Source: JANOGU01 sp964499865
Lineage (GTDB): Bacteria > Pseudomonadota > Alphaproteobacteria > Rhodobacterales > Rhodobacteraceae
Direction of reading: 5' to 3'
Assembly: GCA_964499865.1 (NCBI GenBank)
Contig: CAZCPY010000020.1
Coordinates: forward strand, 1-32,127
DNA: 32,127 bases
How positions within the stretch are numbered: position 1 is the stretch's first letter; each line of letters begins with the position of its first letter. Below the pieces are notes generated by a model that saw nothing but the letters and a program-made list of their open reading frames with translations, had not been told where the DNA came from and searched no databases. Below are positions 8,030 to 15,387 of the stretch, in pieces. A program made the position numbers and the translations under genes.

Positions 8030-8122
8030 CTTCCCTCTCCCCTCGCGGGCGAGGGAAAGGGTGGGGCGCGCCCGGTGATCGCCGGGGGCCCCCTCCGTCA
8101 TCCCCGCGGGGGAGAGGGGAGG
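8030..8122. repeat. Second pair of GC-rich palindromes
   Basis: CCCTCTCCCCTCGCGGGCGAGG (split by a short loop) near 8033-8055 and ATCCCCGCGGGGGAGAGGGG near 8100-8119 are about 45 bases apart. They repeat the arrangement seen at 4699-4793 and again lie between convergent genes (FMN reductase and the GntR regulator), next to transposon remnants. Confidence 0.5.
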
Positions 8123-8127
8123 TGCGC

Positions 8128-8257
8128 TGCTGCCGGTTTCGTGGACACGAAGACAGGATCGTGACCAAGGAACCGGAGAGCGGACATGACGAGACGGAAG
8201 TTCAGCCGCAAGTTCAGGATCGAGGCGGTCAGGCTGGTGACGGACCGTGCCGTAGCG
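8128..8257 (+). pseudogene. Truncated IS3-family transposase OrfA with left end
   Basis: From the ATG at 8186 the reading MTRRKFSRKFRIEAVRLVTD (about 24 codons) is the start of an IS3-type OrfA helix-turn-helix protein. It is preceded by an IS-end-like sequence (TGCTGCCGGTTTCGTGGACA from 8128) and a ribosome site. Similarity stops abruptly at about 8257, where an unrelated transposase scrap begins, so the element is dead. No matching right end is visible. Confidence 0.7.
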
Positions 8258-8343
8258 CCGGCGCCGGCGCTGACCTTGCCTGCGGTCAAGAAGACGCGGA
8301 GCGGCCAGCCCTCGGGGTCGGTGGCGGCGCGCAGTCCGGCCGG
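8256..8343 (-). pseudogene. Fragment of an IS5-family transposase
   Basis: On the minus strand the translation LRAATDPEGWPLRVFLTAGKVS resembles the IS5-type transposase core (pattern LHAV.D..GRPLR.FLTAGQ.S). Only about 25 codons remain, abutting the IS3 OrfA fragment. This suggests one element inserted into or recombined with the other, followed by deletion. Confidence 0.6.
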
Positions 8344-8506
8344 CGGTCTTGGACCGGTGGCGGTCACCGGCTCGATGTCAGCAACCAGAGCCTGCCGGAA
8401 CATCGCCGGTGACCGCCTTGGCCAGAACCTGCTCCACGGTCGCGGACCGCATTCCCGGGCGGTTGCGCACGACCCGTTTGCGCTGGCTGAGCGCGGCCGT
8501 CCGACC
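8344..8506. other. Residual sequence beside the IS scraps
   Basis: No gene is supported. A minus-strand frame downstream of the GntR stop reads about 40 codons (RKRVVRNRPGMRSATVEQVL...) without a start; I do not recognise it. Probably decayed insertion or gene debris. Confidence 0.4.
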
Positions 8507-9220
8507 TTACCCCGGGCCGCCGTCAAGGTTGGCCAGAAGGGCCTGCCGCAGTGAGCCGCCGACAGGAGGCTTTTCCCGCAGGTCGAGGTTCGAGAGCAGG
8601 TCGAGAAGGTGGCCCTTCATCACCTCTTCGGCGCGGTCGCCATCGGCGGCGGCGATGGCGTCTGTCAGGGCGTGGTGGGCATGGCTTTCGCACAAGGCCC
8701 GCGGCCTGCGCCAGTAAAGCGCCACGATCAGGGACGACCGGGACAACAGCGTCGAGATCAGCGCGGCAATCGTGGTCTGCTGGGCCATTTCGGCGATGGC
8801 CATGTGAAAGACGCCCGAAAGATAGACTGCCTGCCCCAGATCGCCCGCGTCCAGTGACCGGTGTTCCGCCTCGATATGGGCCCTGAGCCGCGCCACCCCG
8901 TCCGGTGTTGCGCGTTGTGCCGCCGACCGGGCGGTGCGGGGTTCCAGAAGGGCGCGCGCCTCGAACACCTCGCGCGCTTCGCGGATGCCGGGGTCGGCGA
9001 CATAGGCCCCCCGGTTGCGGATGATCGTCACCAGCCCCTCGTGTGCAAGCGATTGAAGCGCGGTGCGCACGATGGTGCGGCCGACGCCGAAGAGGTCGCC
9101 CACCTCGTCCTCGACCAGCTTGGCCCCGGGCCCCACCCGGTGCGCCAGAATCGCCCGTCGCAAGGTCCCGGCCACCTCTTCGCTGGAGGGATTTCGCGTC
9201 AGGTCGGATTGCAGGGTCAT
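8507..9220 (-). CDS. GntR-family regulator with FCD ligand domain
   Basis: A 237-residue transcription factor. Residues about 12-78 are a GntR winged helix (LVEDEVGDLFGVGRTIVRTALQSLAHEGLVTIIRNRGAYV). Residues about 85-215 form the all-helical FCD domain, with metal/ligand-type histidines in 'FHMAIAEMA' and 'HHALTDAIAAADGDRAEEVMKGHL'. FCD regulators usually sense a small organic acid or amino acid that is the substrate of the neighbouring operon. It is divergent from the ABC importer operon across 251 bases that hold a GTATAC palindrome, so it is the likely local regulator, most simply a repressor relieved by the imported compound. Confidence 0.88.
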   Translation of the reverse strand: MTLQSDLTRNPSSEEVAGTLRRAILAHRVGPGAKLVEDEVGDLFGVGRTIVRTALQSLAHEGLVTIIRNRGAYVADPGIREAREVFEARALLEPRTARSAAQRATPDGVARLRAHIEAEHRSLDAGDLGQAVYLSGVFHMAIAEMAQQTTIAALISTLLSRSSLIVALYWRRPRALCESHAHHALTDAIAAADGDRAEEVMKGHLLDLLSNLDLREKPPVGGSLRQALLANLDGGPG

Positions 9221-9276
9221 GGCGGGCTCGGGTCAGGACGGCGCTGCCGAACCTAGTGCGATTCGACGGACAAGGA

Positions 9277-9291
9277 CAAAGCGATGCTTTG
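9277..9291. promoter_or_regulatory. Inverted repeat in the divergent regulatory region
   Basis: CAAAGC GAT GCTTTG, two 6-base arms with a 3-base spacer, lies between the GntR gene and the ABC operon. It is a possible second protein-binding site. Confidence 0.35.
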
Positions 9292-9311
9292 CGGGGAGGA
9301 TCGGGCCCAGG

Positions 9312-9323
9312 ATCGTATACGAT
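9312..9323. promoter_or_regulatory. ATCGTATACGAT palindrome, candidate GntR/FCD operator
   Basis: A perfect 12-bp palindrome centred on GTATAC. Several FadR/FCD-type GntR regulators recognise sites with a GTATAC or GGTATACC core, for example UxuR-type sites. It lies in the shared divergent region 160 bases before the ABC ATPase start. Confidence 0.6.
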
Positions 9324-9471
9324 TTGTGCGAGATTTGCAGGCAATCGTTTCCTTCCCTGCCGTCAAAGGCGGCGTTTCGTCGTCCGGCAGGCGCGCAGGC
9401 GCGGTCGTCGCTTGTTCAGGGACCGGCGCGCGGCCGCAACATGCCGCCAGACCGCGCTTCGGGGGGCAAGG

Positions 9472-10458
9472 GTGCGCACGCAACTGGATCTGGAGCTGGT
9501 GGCACTGACCAAACGCTATGGCACGACCGTTGCGGTGGATCGGGTCAGCCACCTGTTCCCGGCGGGGCGGTATGTCTGCCTGCTTGGGCCGTCGGGCTGC
9601 GGCAAGTCCTCGACCCTGCGGATGATCGCCGGGCACGAAACGGTCAGCGACGGGGCGATCCTGCTGGCCGGCAAGGACATCTCGAAACTGCCCCCGGCGC
9701 GGCGCGGCACGGCGATGATGTTCCAGAACTATGCGCTTTTCCCGCATCTGAGCGTCATCGACAACGTGGCCTTCAGCCTGAAGATGAAAGGCATCGACAA
9801 GGCGGTCCGTCACAAGGCCGCGATGGAGACGCTGGAGCTCGTCGACATGGGCACGATGGCTGCGCGGATGCCTGCGCAGCTTTCGGGCGGGCAGCAGCAG
9901 CGCATCGCCCTGGCCCGCGCGCTGATCACCAAGCCGCAAATCCTGCTGCTCGATGAACCCCTGTCGGCGCTGGATCCGTTCCTGCGCATCCGCGTGCGTG
10001 CCGAGCTGAAGAAGCTGCAGCGCGCGTTGGGGATCACCTTCCTGCACGTCACCCACGGCCAGGACGAGGCGCTGGCCCTGGCCGACGAGATCGTCGTGAT
10101 GAACAACGCGGTGATCGAACAGGCGGGCCCGGCGCGCGACGTGTTCAACGCGCCCGACACCGAATTCGTGGCGCGTTTCATGGGCGGGCACAATGTGCTG
10201 ACCCTCGGGGGGAGCAGGCACGCCTTGCGCGCGGATCGGACGCGCCTGGCCCGGTCGGGCGAGGGGTTGCCGGTGTCGGTGACCTCGGTCGAGTATCAGG
10301 GCGCGCATGTCGCGGTCGGCCTTGTCGGCGCGCCCGGCGGCGAGTTGACCGCGCTGGTGCCCGAAGCCGCGTTCTTCGCCGATCCGATGACCCCGGGCGA
10401 AAGCGCCGTGGCGCAGTGGTCGCCCGCCGACCTTCACCCCCTGACCCGAAGACAATGA
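9472..10458 (+). CDS. ABC importer ATP-binding subunit (PotA-like)
   Basis: A 328-residue ATPase that powers import. The order of motifs is Walker A GPSGCGKSST (about 40-49), Q-loop FQNYALFP, signature LSGGQQQR, Walker B ILLLDEPLSALDP, and switch His in HVTHGQDEAL. A TOBE-type C-terminal domain spans about 240-328, as in polyamine/putrescine/iron-class importers. The GTG at 9472 is chosen because alignment begins there (TQLDLELVALTKRYG); it has only a modest purine-rich ribosome site, and the open frame extends upstream without similarity. It is the first gene of an operon with the binding protein 49 bases downstream. Confidence 0.9.
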   Translation: MRTQLDLELVALTKRYGTTVAVDRVSHLFPAGRYVCLLGPSGCGKSSTLRMIAGHETVSDGAILLAGKDISKLPPARRGTAMMFQNYALFPHLSVIDNVAFSLKMKGIDKAVRHKAAMETLELVDMGTMAARMPAQLSGGQQQRIALARALITKPQILLLDEPLSALDPFLRIRVRAELKKLQRALGITFLHVTHGQDEALALADEIVVMNNAVIEQAGPARDVFNAPDTEFVARFMGGHNVLTLGGSRHALRADRTRLARSGEGLPVSVTSVEYQGAHVAVGLVGAPGGELTALVPEAAFFADPMTPGESAVAQWSPADLHPLTRRQ

Positions 10459-10507
10459 CCGGGACCGGCCCGGCCCCTTGCACGATCACACCCAGAGAGG
10501 ACCGACC

Positions 10508-11779
10508 ATGACGATACCCCGCACTTCCTACAGCCGTCGCAGCATCCTGAAAGGCGCCGCCACATTCGGCGCGGCCTCCACGCTCGGCGCCCCGATGATC
10601 TGGGCGCAGAACATCAAGGACGTCACCCTGCGCCAGTTCGGCACCGGCGTGTCGAACCTGAACGACGTGGCCGTGAAGGTGAAGGAAGACCTTGGCTTCA
10701 CGCTGGAGATGACCGCGCTTGATTCCGACAGCGTGACGCAGCGCGCGGCGACCCAGCCGAAAAGCTTCGACATCGCCGACATCGAATACTGGATCTGCAA
10801 GAAGGTCTGGCCGACCGGCAACCTGCAGGCGATGGACACCTCGAAGATCAAGCTCTTCGACAAGATCTCGCCGATCTTCACCACGGGCAAGCTGACGCCC
10901 GAAAGCGTCGTGGCCCAGGGCACGGCGCCGTCGACCGTGGGCTTCGTCTACGAACCCGGATCCAAGGAATTCGCGCCCGAGGTCACCGGCTGGATGACCC
11001 TGATCCCCACGATCTACAACGCCGACACGCTGGGCATCCGCCCCGACCTGATCGGCCGTCCGATCGAGTCCTGGACCGAGCTTCTGAACCCCGAATTCAG
11101 AGGCAAGGCCTCGATCCTCGACATCTCGTCCATCGGCATCATGGACATGGCGATGGTCTGCGAGGCGATGGGCGAGATCAAGTATGTCGACAAGGGCAAC
11201 ATGACCACCGACGAGATCGACAGGACCATCGCGATCTTCACCGAGGCGAAGAAGGCCGGCCAGTTCCGCGCCTTCTGGAAGTCCTTCGACGAAAGCGTGA
11301 ACCTGATGGCGTCGGGCGAGGTGGTGATCCAGTCGATGTGGTCGCCCGCCGTCACCGCCGTCAAGGCGCAGGGCATCCCGTGCGTGTTTCAACCCCTGAA
11401 GGAGGGCTATCGCAGCTGGGGCGGCGGGCTTGGCCTGTCGGCCGACCTCGGCGGGCTCGAGCTGGATGCGGCCTATGAATACATCAACTGGTACATCTCG
11501 GGCTGGGTCGGCGGCTACCTGATGCGGCAGGGCTACTATTCTGCCGTGCCCGAGACATCGCAGGCGTTCATGGACGCCAACGAATGGGGCTACTGGTACG
11601 AGGGCAAGCCCGCGACCGGCGACATCGTCAGCCCGACGGGCCAGAAGCTGGCCAGTGCGGGCGAAACGCGCGATGGCGGGTCCTACATGGACCGGATGGG
11701 CAAGGTGGCCTGCTGGAACTCCGTGATGGACGAAAACCAGTACATGGTGCGCAAGTGGAACGAGTTCATCGCCGCCTGA
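10508..11779 (+). CDS. ABC importer substrate-binding protein (PotD-like, Tat signal)
   Basis: A periplasmic extracellular solute-binding protein of 423 residues. It starts with a twin-arginine signal (SRRSILKG, Arg10-Arg11, then a hydrophobic stretch ending around GAPMIWAQN), so it is probably exported folded. The mature part is a type-2 periplasmic binding protein of the PotD/spermidine-putrescine class, longer than the usual 350 residues. The ligand cannot be assigned from sequence, but the downstream racemase and hydrolase point to a nitrogenous organic compound. AGAGAGG precedes the ATG. Confidence 0.88.
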   Translation: MTIPRTSYSRRSILKGAATFGAASTLGAPMIWAQNIKDVTLRQFGTGVSNLNDVAVKVKEDLGFTLEMTALDSDSVTQRAATQPKSFDIADIEYWICKKVWPTGNLQAMDTSKIKLFDKISPIFTTGKLTPESVVAQGTAPSTVGFVYEPGSKEFAPEVTGWMTLIPTIYNADTLGIRPDLIGRPIESWTELLNPEFRGKASILDISSIGIMDMAMVCEAMGEIKYVDKGNMTTDEIDRTIAIFTEAKKAGQFRAFWKSFDESVNLMASGEVVIQSMWSPAVTAVKAQGIPCVFQPLKEGYRSWGGGLGLSADLGGLELDAAYEYINWYISGWVGGYLMRQGYYSAVPETSQAFMDANEWGYWYEGKPATGDIVSPTGQKLASAGETRDGGSYMDRMGKVACWNSVMDENQYMVRKWNEFIAA

Positions 11780-11789
11780 TCTGAGCACC

Positions 11790-11822
11790 GGGCCGCCTCG
11801 TCCTGCGGGGCGGCCCCTTTCT
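11790..11822 (+). terminator. Hairpin after the binding-protein gene (attenuator)
   Basis: GGGCCGCC (11790-11797) pairs with GGCGGCCC (11809-11816) and is followed by CTTTCT. It lies between the binding-protein gene and the first permease, where such hairpins often lower permease expression or protect the upstream mRNA. Confidence 0.55.
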
Positions 11823-11838
11823 GCAGGAACCCTGCCCG

Positions 11839-12699
11839 ATGACACCGTCGCGTTCCGACACCCCCACCGGATGGCTGCTGGCAACCCCCCTGACGCTGGT
11901 GCTGGCGCTGTTTCTGGTGCTGCCGATCATCATGATCGTGATTGTCAGCTTCTGGGGCGCGACCGAGTTTTCGATCTATCCGGCTTTCCAGTTCGACAAC
12001 TACCGGTTCCTGTTCGGGTCCGCCGTCACCTGGCAGGTGTTCGGCAACACCCTGCGCTATGCCCTGATCACCTGGGCGCTGACGCTGGGGATCGGGTTCA
12101 CGGTCGCCTATTTCCTGGCGTTCCACGTCCGCACGCTGACATGGCAGATCACCCTTGCGCTGATCTGCACCGTGCCGTTCTGGACATCGAACATCATCCG
12201 CATGATTTCCTGGGTGCCGTTCCTGGGGCGCAACGGCATTGCCAACTCGACGTTGCTGTCGATGGGCGTGGTGGATCAGCCGCTGGAGTGGCTTCTGTTC
12301 TCGGATTTCGCGGTGATCCTGGCCTTTGTCCACATCAACACGTTCTTCATGATCGTGCCGATCCTGAACACCATGCTGCGCATCGACAAGTCGCTGATCG
12401 AGGCAGCGCGCGACGGGGGGGCAAGCGGGCCGCAGATCCTGTGGAACGTCATCATCCCGCTGACCAAGCCCGGCATCATGATCGGCACCATCTTCGTGCT
12501 GACGCTGGTGATGGGGGATTTCGTCACGGTCCGGTTCATGTCGGGCAGCCAGTCGGCCAACGTGGGGCGGCTGATCTCGAACGACGTGGGGCTGCTGCAG
12601 TATCCGTCCGCCGCCGCCACGTCGGTGGTTCTGCTGTGCACCGTCCTGATCATCGTGGCGGGCCTGTTGCGCCTTGTCGATATCCGCAAGGAGCTGTGA
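11839..12699 (+). CDS. ABC importer permease 1 (PotB-like)
   Basis: Inner-membrane subunit of 286 residues with about six helices. The first helix follows GWLLATPLTLVLALFLVLPIIM. The cytoplasmic EAA loop, which docks on the ATPase, reads EAARDGGASGPQILWNVIIPLTKPG. It overlaps the next permease gene by one base (TGATG), a sign of coupled translation. Confidence 0.9.
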   Translation: MTPSRSDTPTGWLLATPLTLVLALFLVLPIIMIVIVSFWGATEFSIYPAFQFDNYRFLFGSAVTWQVFGNTLRYALITWALTLGIGFTVAYFLAFHVRTLTWQITLALICTVPFWTSNIIRMISWVPFLGRNGIANSTLLSMGVVDQPLEWLLFSDFAVILAFVHINTFFMIVPILNTMLRIDKSLIEAARDGGASGPQILWNVIIPLTKPGIMIGTIFVLTLVMGDFVTVRFMSGSQSANVGRLISNDVGLLQYPSAAATSVVLLCTVLIIVAGLLRLVDIRKEL

Positions 12700-13538
12700 T
12701 GGAAGCGCGGCCACGGTCCTTCTACGTCCTTGCGGCCTTCTTCGGCCTTTATGTCCTGTTCCTCTACGGCCCGACGATCACGATCGGCATCCTGTCGTTC
12801 CAGGGGCCGGAGGGTGGCCTCTCGTTCCCGATGCGGGGGGTCAGCCTGAACTGGTACGACGAGCTGTTCCGGCAGCAGGCGGTGGGCGACATCTGGGGCG
12901 CGTGGTGGCGCAGCATCCGGCTGGGGCTGTTGGTGATGGTGACGACCGTGGTGGTGTCGGTCATGGGGGGCCTCGCGTTCCGCAAGCGGTTCCGGGGGGC
13001 GACGGTGCTGTTCTACCTGATCATCACCAGCCTGACGATCCCGTCGATCCTGATCTCGCTGGGGGTGGGGCTGATCTTTTCGCAATCGGGGCTGGACGTG
13101 CACTGGTCCACCTCGGCCTTCGGCGCGCAACTGACCTGGACGCTGCCCTTCGGGCTTCTGATCATGTTCGCGGTCTTCAACCGGTTCGACAAGAGCTATG
13201 AGGAGGCCGCGCGCGATCAGGGGGCGACGAGCTGGCAGACCCTGCGCCATGTCGTGCTGCCGATCATCGCGCCCAGCCTGATCGGGGTGGCGCTTTTCGG
13301 CTTTACCCTGTCCTACGACGAGTTTGCCCGGACGCTTCTGACCGCGGGCAGCTACAATACCCTGCCGCTGGAAATCTTCGGGATGACGACGAACGTCACA
13401 TCGCCGGTCCTCTACGCACTTGGCACCCTGACCACCGTGTTCTCGCTTGCGGTCATCGGAACCTGCCTCGGCTTCGTTCTGCTGGCACAGCGCCGCCGGG
13501 CGCGGGCGGGGTCGGACGCGGGCAAGGGGATGGTGTGA
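12699..13538 (+). CDS. ABC importer permease 2 (PotC-like)
   Basis: Second inner-membrane subunit, 279 residues, with about six helices. The EAA loop is EEAARDQGATSWQTLRHVVLPIIAPS. It has the usual PotC pattern of an early GPTITIGILSFQ region and a late 'SYDEFARTLLTAG' loop. The start is the ATG overlapping the previous stop by one base, and its stop overlaps the next start in the same manner. Confidence 0.9.
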   Translation: MEARPRSFYVLAAFFGLYVLFLYGPTITIGILSFQGPEGGLSFPMRGVSLNWYDELFRQQAVGDIWGAWWRSIRLGLLVMVTTVVVSVMGGLAFRKRFRGATVLFYLIITSLTIPSILISLGVGLIFSQSGLDVHWSTSAFGAQLTWTLPFGLLIMFAVFNRFDKSYEEAARDQGATSWQTLRHVVLPIIAPSLIGVALFGFTLSYDEFARTLLTAGSYNTLPLEIFGMTTNVTSPVLYALGTLTTVFSLAVIGTCLGFVLLAQRRRARAGSDAGKGMV

Positions 13539-14191
13539 TGCGCCTGCTGGTCATCAACCCCAATGCCACCCAGTCGATGACCGACAAGATCGCCGGGGCT
13601 GCCCGCCGGGCCGTGCCTTCGGGGGTCGAGGTGGTGGCGGTGACCAATCGCGACGGTCCCCCCTCGATCCAGGGAGCAGAGGACGGGATGCTGGCCGCGC
13701 CGGGTGTGCTGTCCCTTGTGGCAGAGGCCCGGGCCGATGCCATCGTGATCGCCTGTTTCGACGACACCGCGCTGGCCGAAGCGCGGGCGCTGTCGCGCGT
13801 GCCGGTGATCGGCATCGGCGAGGCGGCGTTTCACGCCGCGATGATGCTGGGCGGGCACTATGCGGTGGTGACGACCCTGTCGGTTTCGGTTCCGGTGATC
13901 GAGGCCAATCTGGCCGCCTACGGCATCGCCGGGTCCTGCATCCGGGTGCGGGCATCCGACGTGGCGGTGCTTGACCTGGAACAGCCGGGCAGCGCCGCCG
14001 AGGCCAAGGTTTCAGCCGAGATCGCGCATGCGCTGGCCGAAGATGGTGCGGCGGCCATCGTTCTGGGTTGTGCGGGGATGGCCGACCTTGCCGCGCGCCT
14101 GTCGGTTCGCCACGGGGTTCCGGTGATCGACGGCGTTGCCGCCGCCTGCGGCATGGCCGGTGTTCTGGCCGGGCTGGTCCGGGCCGCCTGA
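13538..14191 (+). CDS. Asp/Glu/hydantoin racemase family protein
   Basis: A 217-residue cytoplasmic enzyme of the cofactor-independent racemase superfamily (hydantoin racemase / Dcg1 type). It begins with the family hallmark LLVINPNATQSMT (NPN at 7-9). The two catalytic cysteines of the two-base mechanism are Cys73 (VIACFDDT) and Cys178 (VLGCAGM). Hydantoin, allantoin and aspartate racemases share this layout, so substrate is open. The ATG at 13538 overlaps the permease stop by one base; a GTG one codon earlier is the alternative. Position between importer and hydrolase suggests it inverts a chiral imported compound or its product. Confidence 0.88.
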   Translation: MRLLVINPNATQSMTDKIAGAARRAVPSGVEVVAVTNRDGPPSIQGAEDGMLAAPGVLSLVAEARADAIVIACFDDTALAEARALSRVPVIGIGEAAFHAAMMLGGHYAVVTTLSVSVPVIEANLAAYGIAGSCIRVRASDVAVLDLEQPGSAAEAKVSAEIAHALAEDGAAAIVLGCAGMADLAARLSVRHGVPVIDGVAAACGMAGVLAGLVRAA

Positions 14192-14206
14192 TGGGAGAGG
14201 GATGAC

Positions 14207-15109
14207 ATGCCCAAGAAGATACTCTGCGGTTTCGGCACCGACATCGACTCGGTCGCCGGCTGGATCGGGTCCTATGGCGGCGGCGACAGCCCCTCGGACA
14301 TCCAGCGCGGCATCTTCGCGACCGAGGTCGGCGTTCCCCGCCTGCTGCGCCTGTTCGACCGCTATGCGATGAAGACCAGCTTCTTCATCCCCGGCCACAG
14401 CATCGAGACGTTCCCGAGGGAAATGGAGATGATCGTCAAGGCCGGCCACGAGATCGGCGCGCATGGCTATCTGCACGAGAACCCGGTGGCAATGACGCCG
14501 ACACAGGAAGAGGACGTGCTGGCCAAGTCCATCGACCTGATCGAGGCCCTGACCGGGGCGAAACCGCGCGGCTATGTGGCACCCTGGTGGGAAATGTCGG
14601 CCTCCACCGCCGCACTGCTGCTGAAGTACGGCTTCGACTATGACCACAGCCAGGGCTACCGCGATTTCCTGCCGTTCTATGCCCGGGTGGGCGACAGCTG
14701 GAACGTCATCGACTATTCCAGGCAGGCGAAGGAGTGGATGCACCCCTTGAAGCATGGAACCGAGATCGACCTCGTCGGCATCGCGGCCAACTGGTATGTC
14801 GATGACCTGCCGCCGATGATGTTCATCAAGGGCGCGCCGAATTCCCACGGCTTCGTCAACCCCCGCGACATCGAGCAGATGTGGCGGGACCAGTTCGACT
14901 GGGTCTACCGCGAGATGGACTACGGCATCTTCCCCTTGACCATCCACCCCGACGTTTCGGGACGCCCGCAGGTGTTGCTGATGCTGGAACGGCTGATCGA
15001 CTACATCAACGGCCATGACGGCGTCGAATGGGTGCCGTTCGAGGTGATGGCCACCGATTTCCGTGCGCGATATCCGTTTGCCGGGGCGGCCCGCCCGCCG
15101 ATGATCTGA
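14207..15109 (+). CDS. Polysaccharide-deacetylase-fold hydrolase (PuuE / cyclic-imide hydrolase-like)
   Basis: A cytoplasmic NodB-fold metallohydrolase of 300 residues with no signal peptide. Metal-site motifs are visible: Asp12-x-Asp14 in GTDIDS and the His86-x3-His90 pair in HEIGAHGYLHE. 'TSFFIPGHSIETFP' and 'SGRPQVLLMLERLI' are typical of the subgroup that includes PuuE allantoinase and, from memory, the bacterial cyclic-imide hydrolase, rather than sugar deacetylases. It therefore probably opens a cyclic amide or imide ring or removes an amide. The neighbouring racemase fits a hydantoin- or imide-like substrate. It is followed by a one-base overlap with the 92-residue gene. Confidence 0.85.
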   Translation: MPKKILCGFGTDIDSVAGWIGSYGGGDSPSDIQRGIFATEVGVPRLLRLFDRYAMKTSFFIPGHSIETFPREMEMIVKAGHEIGAHGYLHENPVAMTPTQEEDVLAKSIDLIEALTGAKPRGYVAPWWEMSASTAALLLKYGFDYDHSQGYRDFLPFYARVGDSWNVIDYSRQAKEWMHPLKHGTEIDLVGIAANWYVDDLPPMMFIKGAPNSHGFVNPRDIEQMWRDQFDWVYREMDYGIFPLTIHPDVSGRPQVLLMLERLIDYINGHDGVEWVPFEVMATDFRARYPFAGAARPPMI

Positions 15110-15387
15110 TGTGTTCCGGCTGCGGCGCACCGCCCTTGCCGGGGCACTGGACCGACGCGGGCGGCGCGACCCCCGCCGACCGGCTGCGCATCCGTGCGGC
15201 GCGGGCGCAGATGCTGGCGCGGGTCCTCGCACCCCGCCAGGTCAGCGTGCGCGACGGGCTTCTGGTGCCGGGGCTGACCCTGACGGGATCGGGCGGGCGC
15301 CAGGTGCTGGTGCCTGATCTGGAGGCGGTGTGGGCTGCGGTCGAACGGTTGACCGGCCGGCCCGTCGATCCGCTTGCCGATGTCTGA
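15109..15387 (+). CDS. Small conserved-looking CxxC protein, unknown function
   Basis: A 92-residue cytoplasmic protein. It starts MCSGCG, a CxxC pair at residues 2 and 5 right at the N terminus, followed by a PGHWTDAG stretch, a basic helix and a C-terminal 'VLVPDLEAVWAAVERLTGRP' segment. I do not recognise a named family. The start ATG overlaps the hydrolase stop by one base, and its end overlaps the CobW start by eight bases, so it is translated as part of the operon. The cysteines and the adjacent CobW GTPase suggest a metal-handling or partner role for the hydrolase; that is inference. Confidence 0.75.
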   Translation: MCSGCGAPPLPGHWTDAGGATPADRLRIRAARAQMLARVLAPRQVSVRDGLLVPGLTLTGSGGRQVLVPDLEAVWAAVERLTGRPVDPLADV

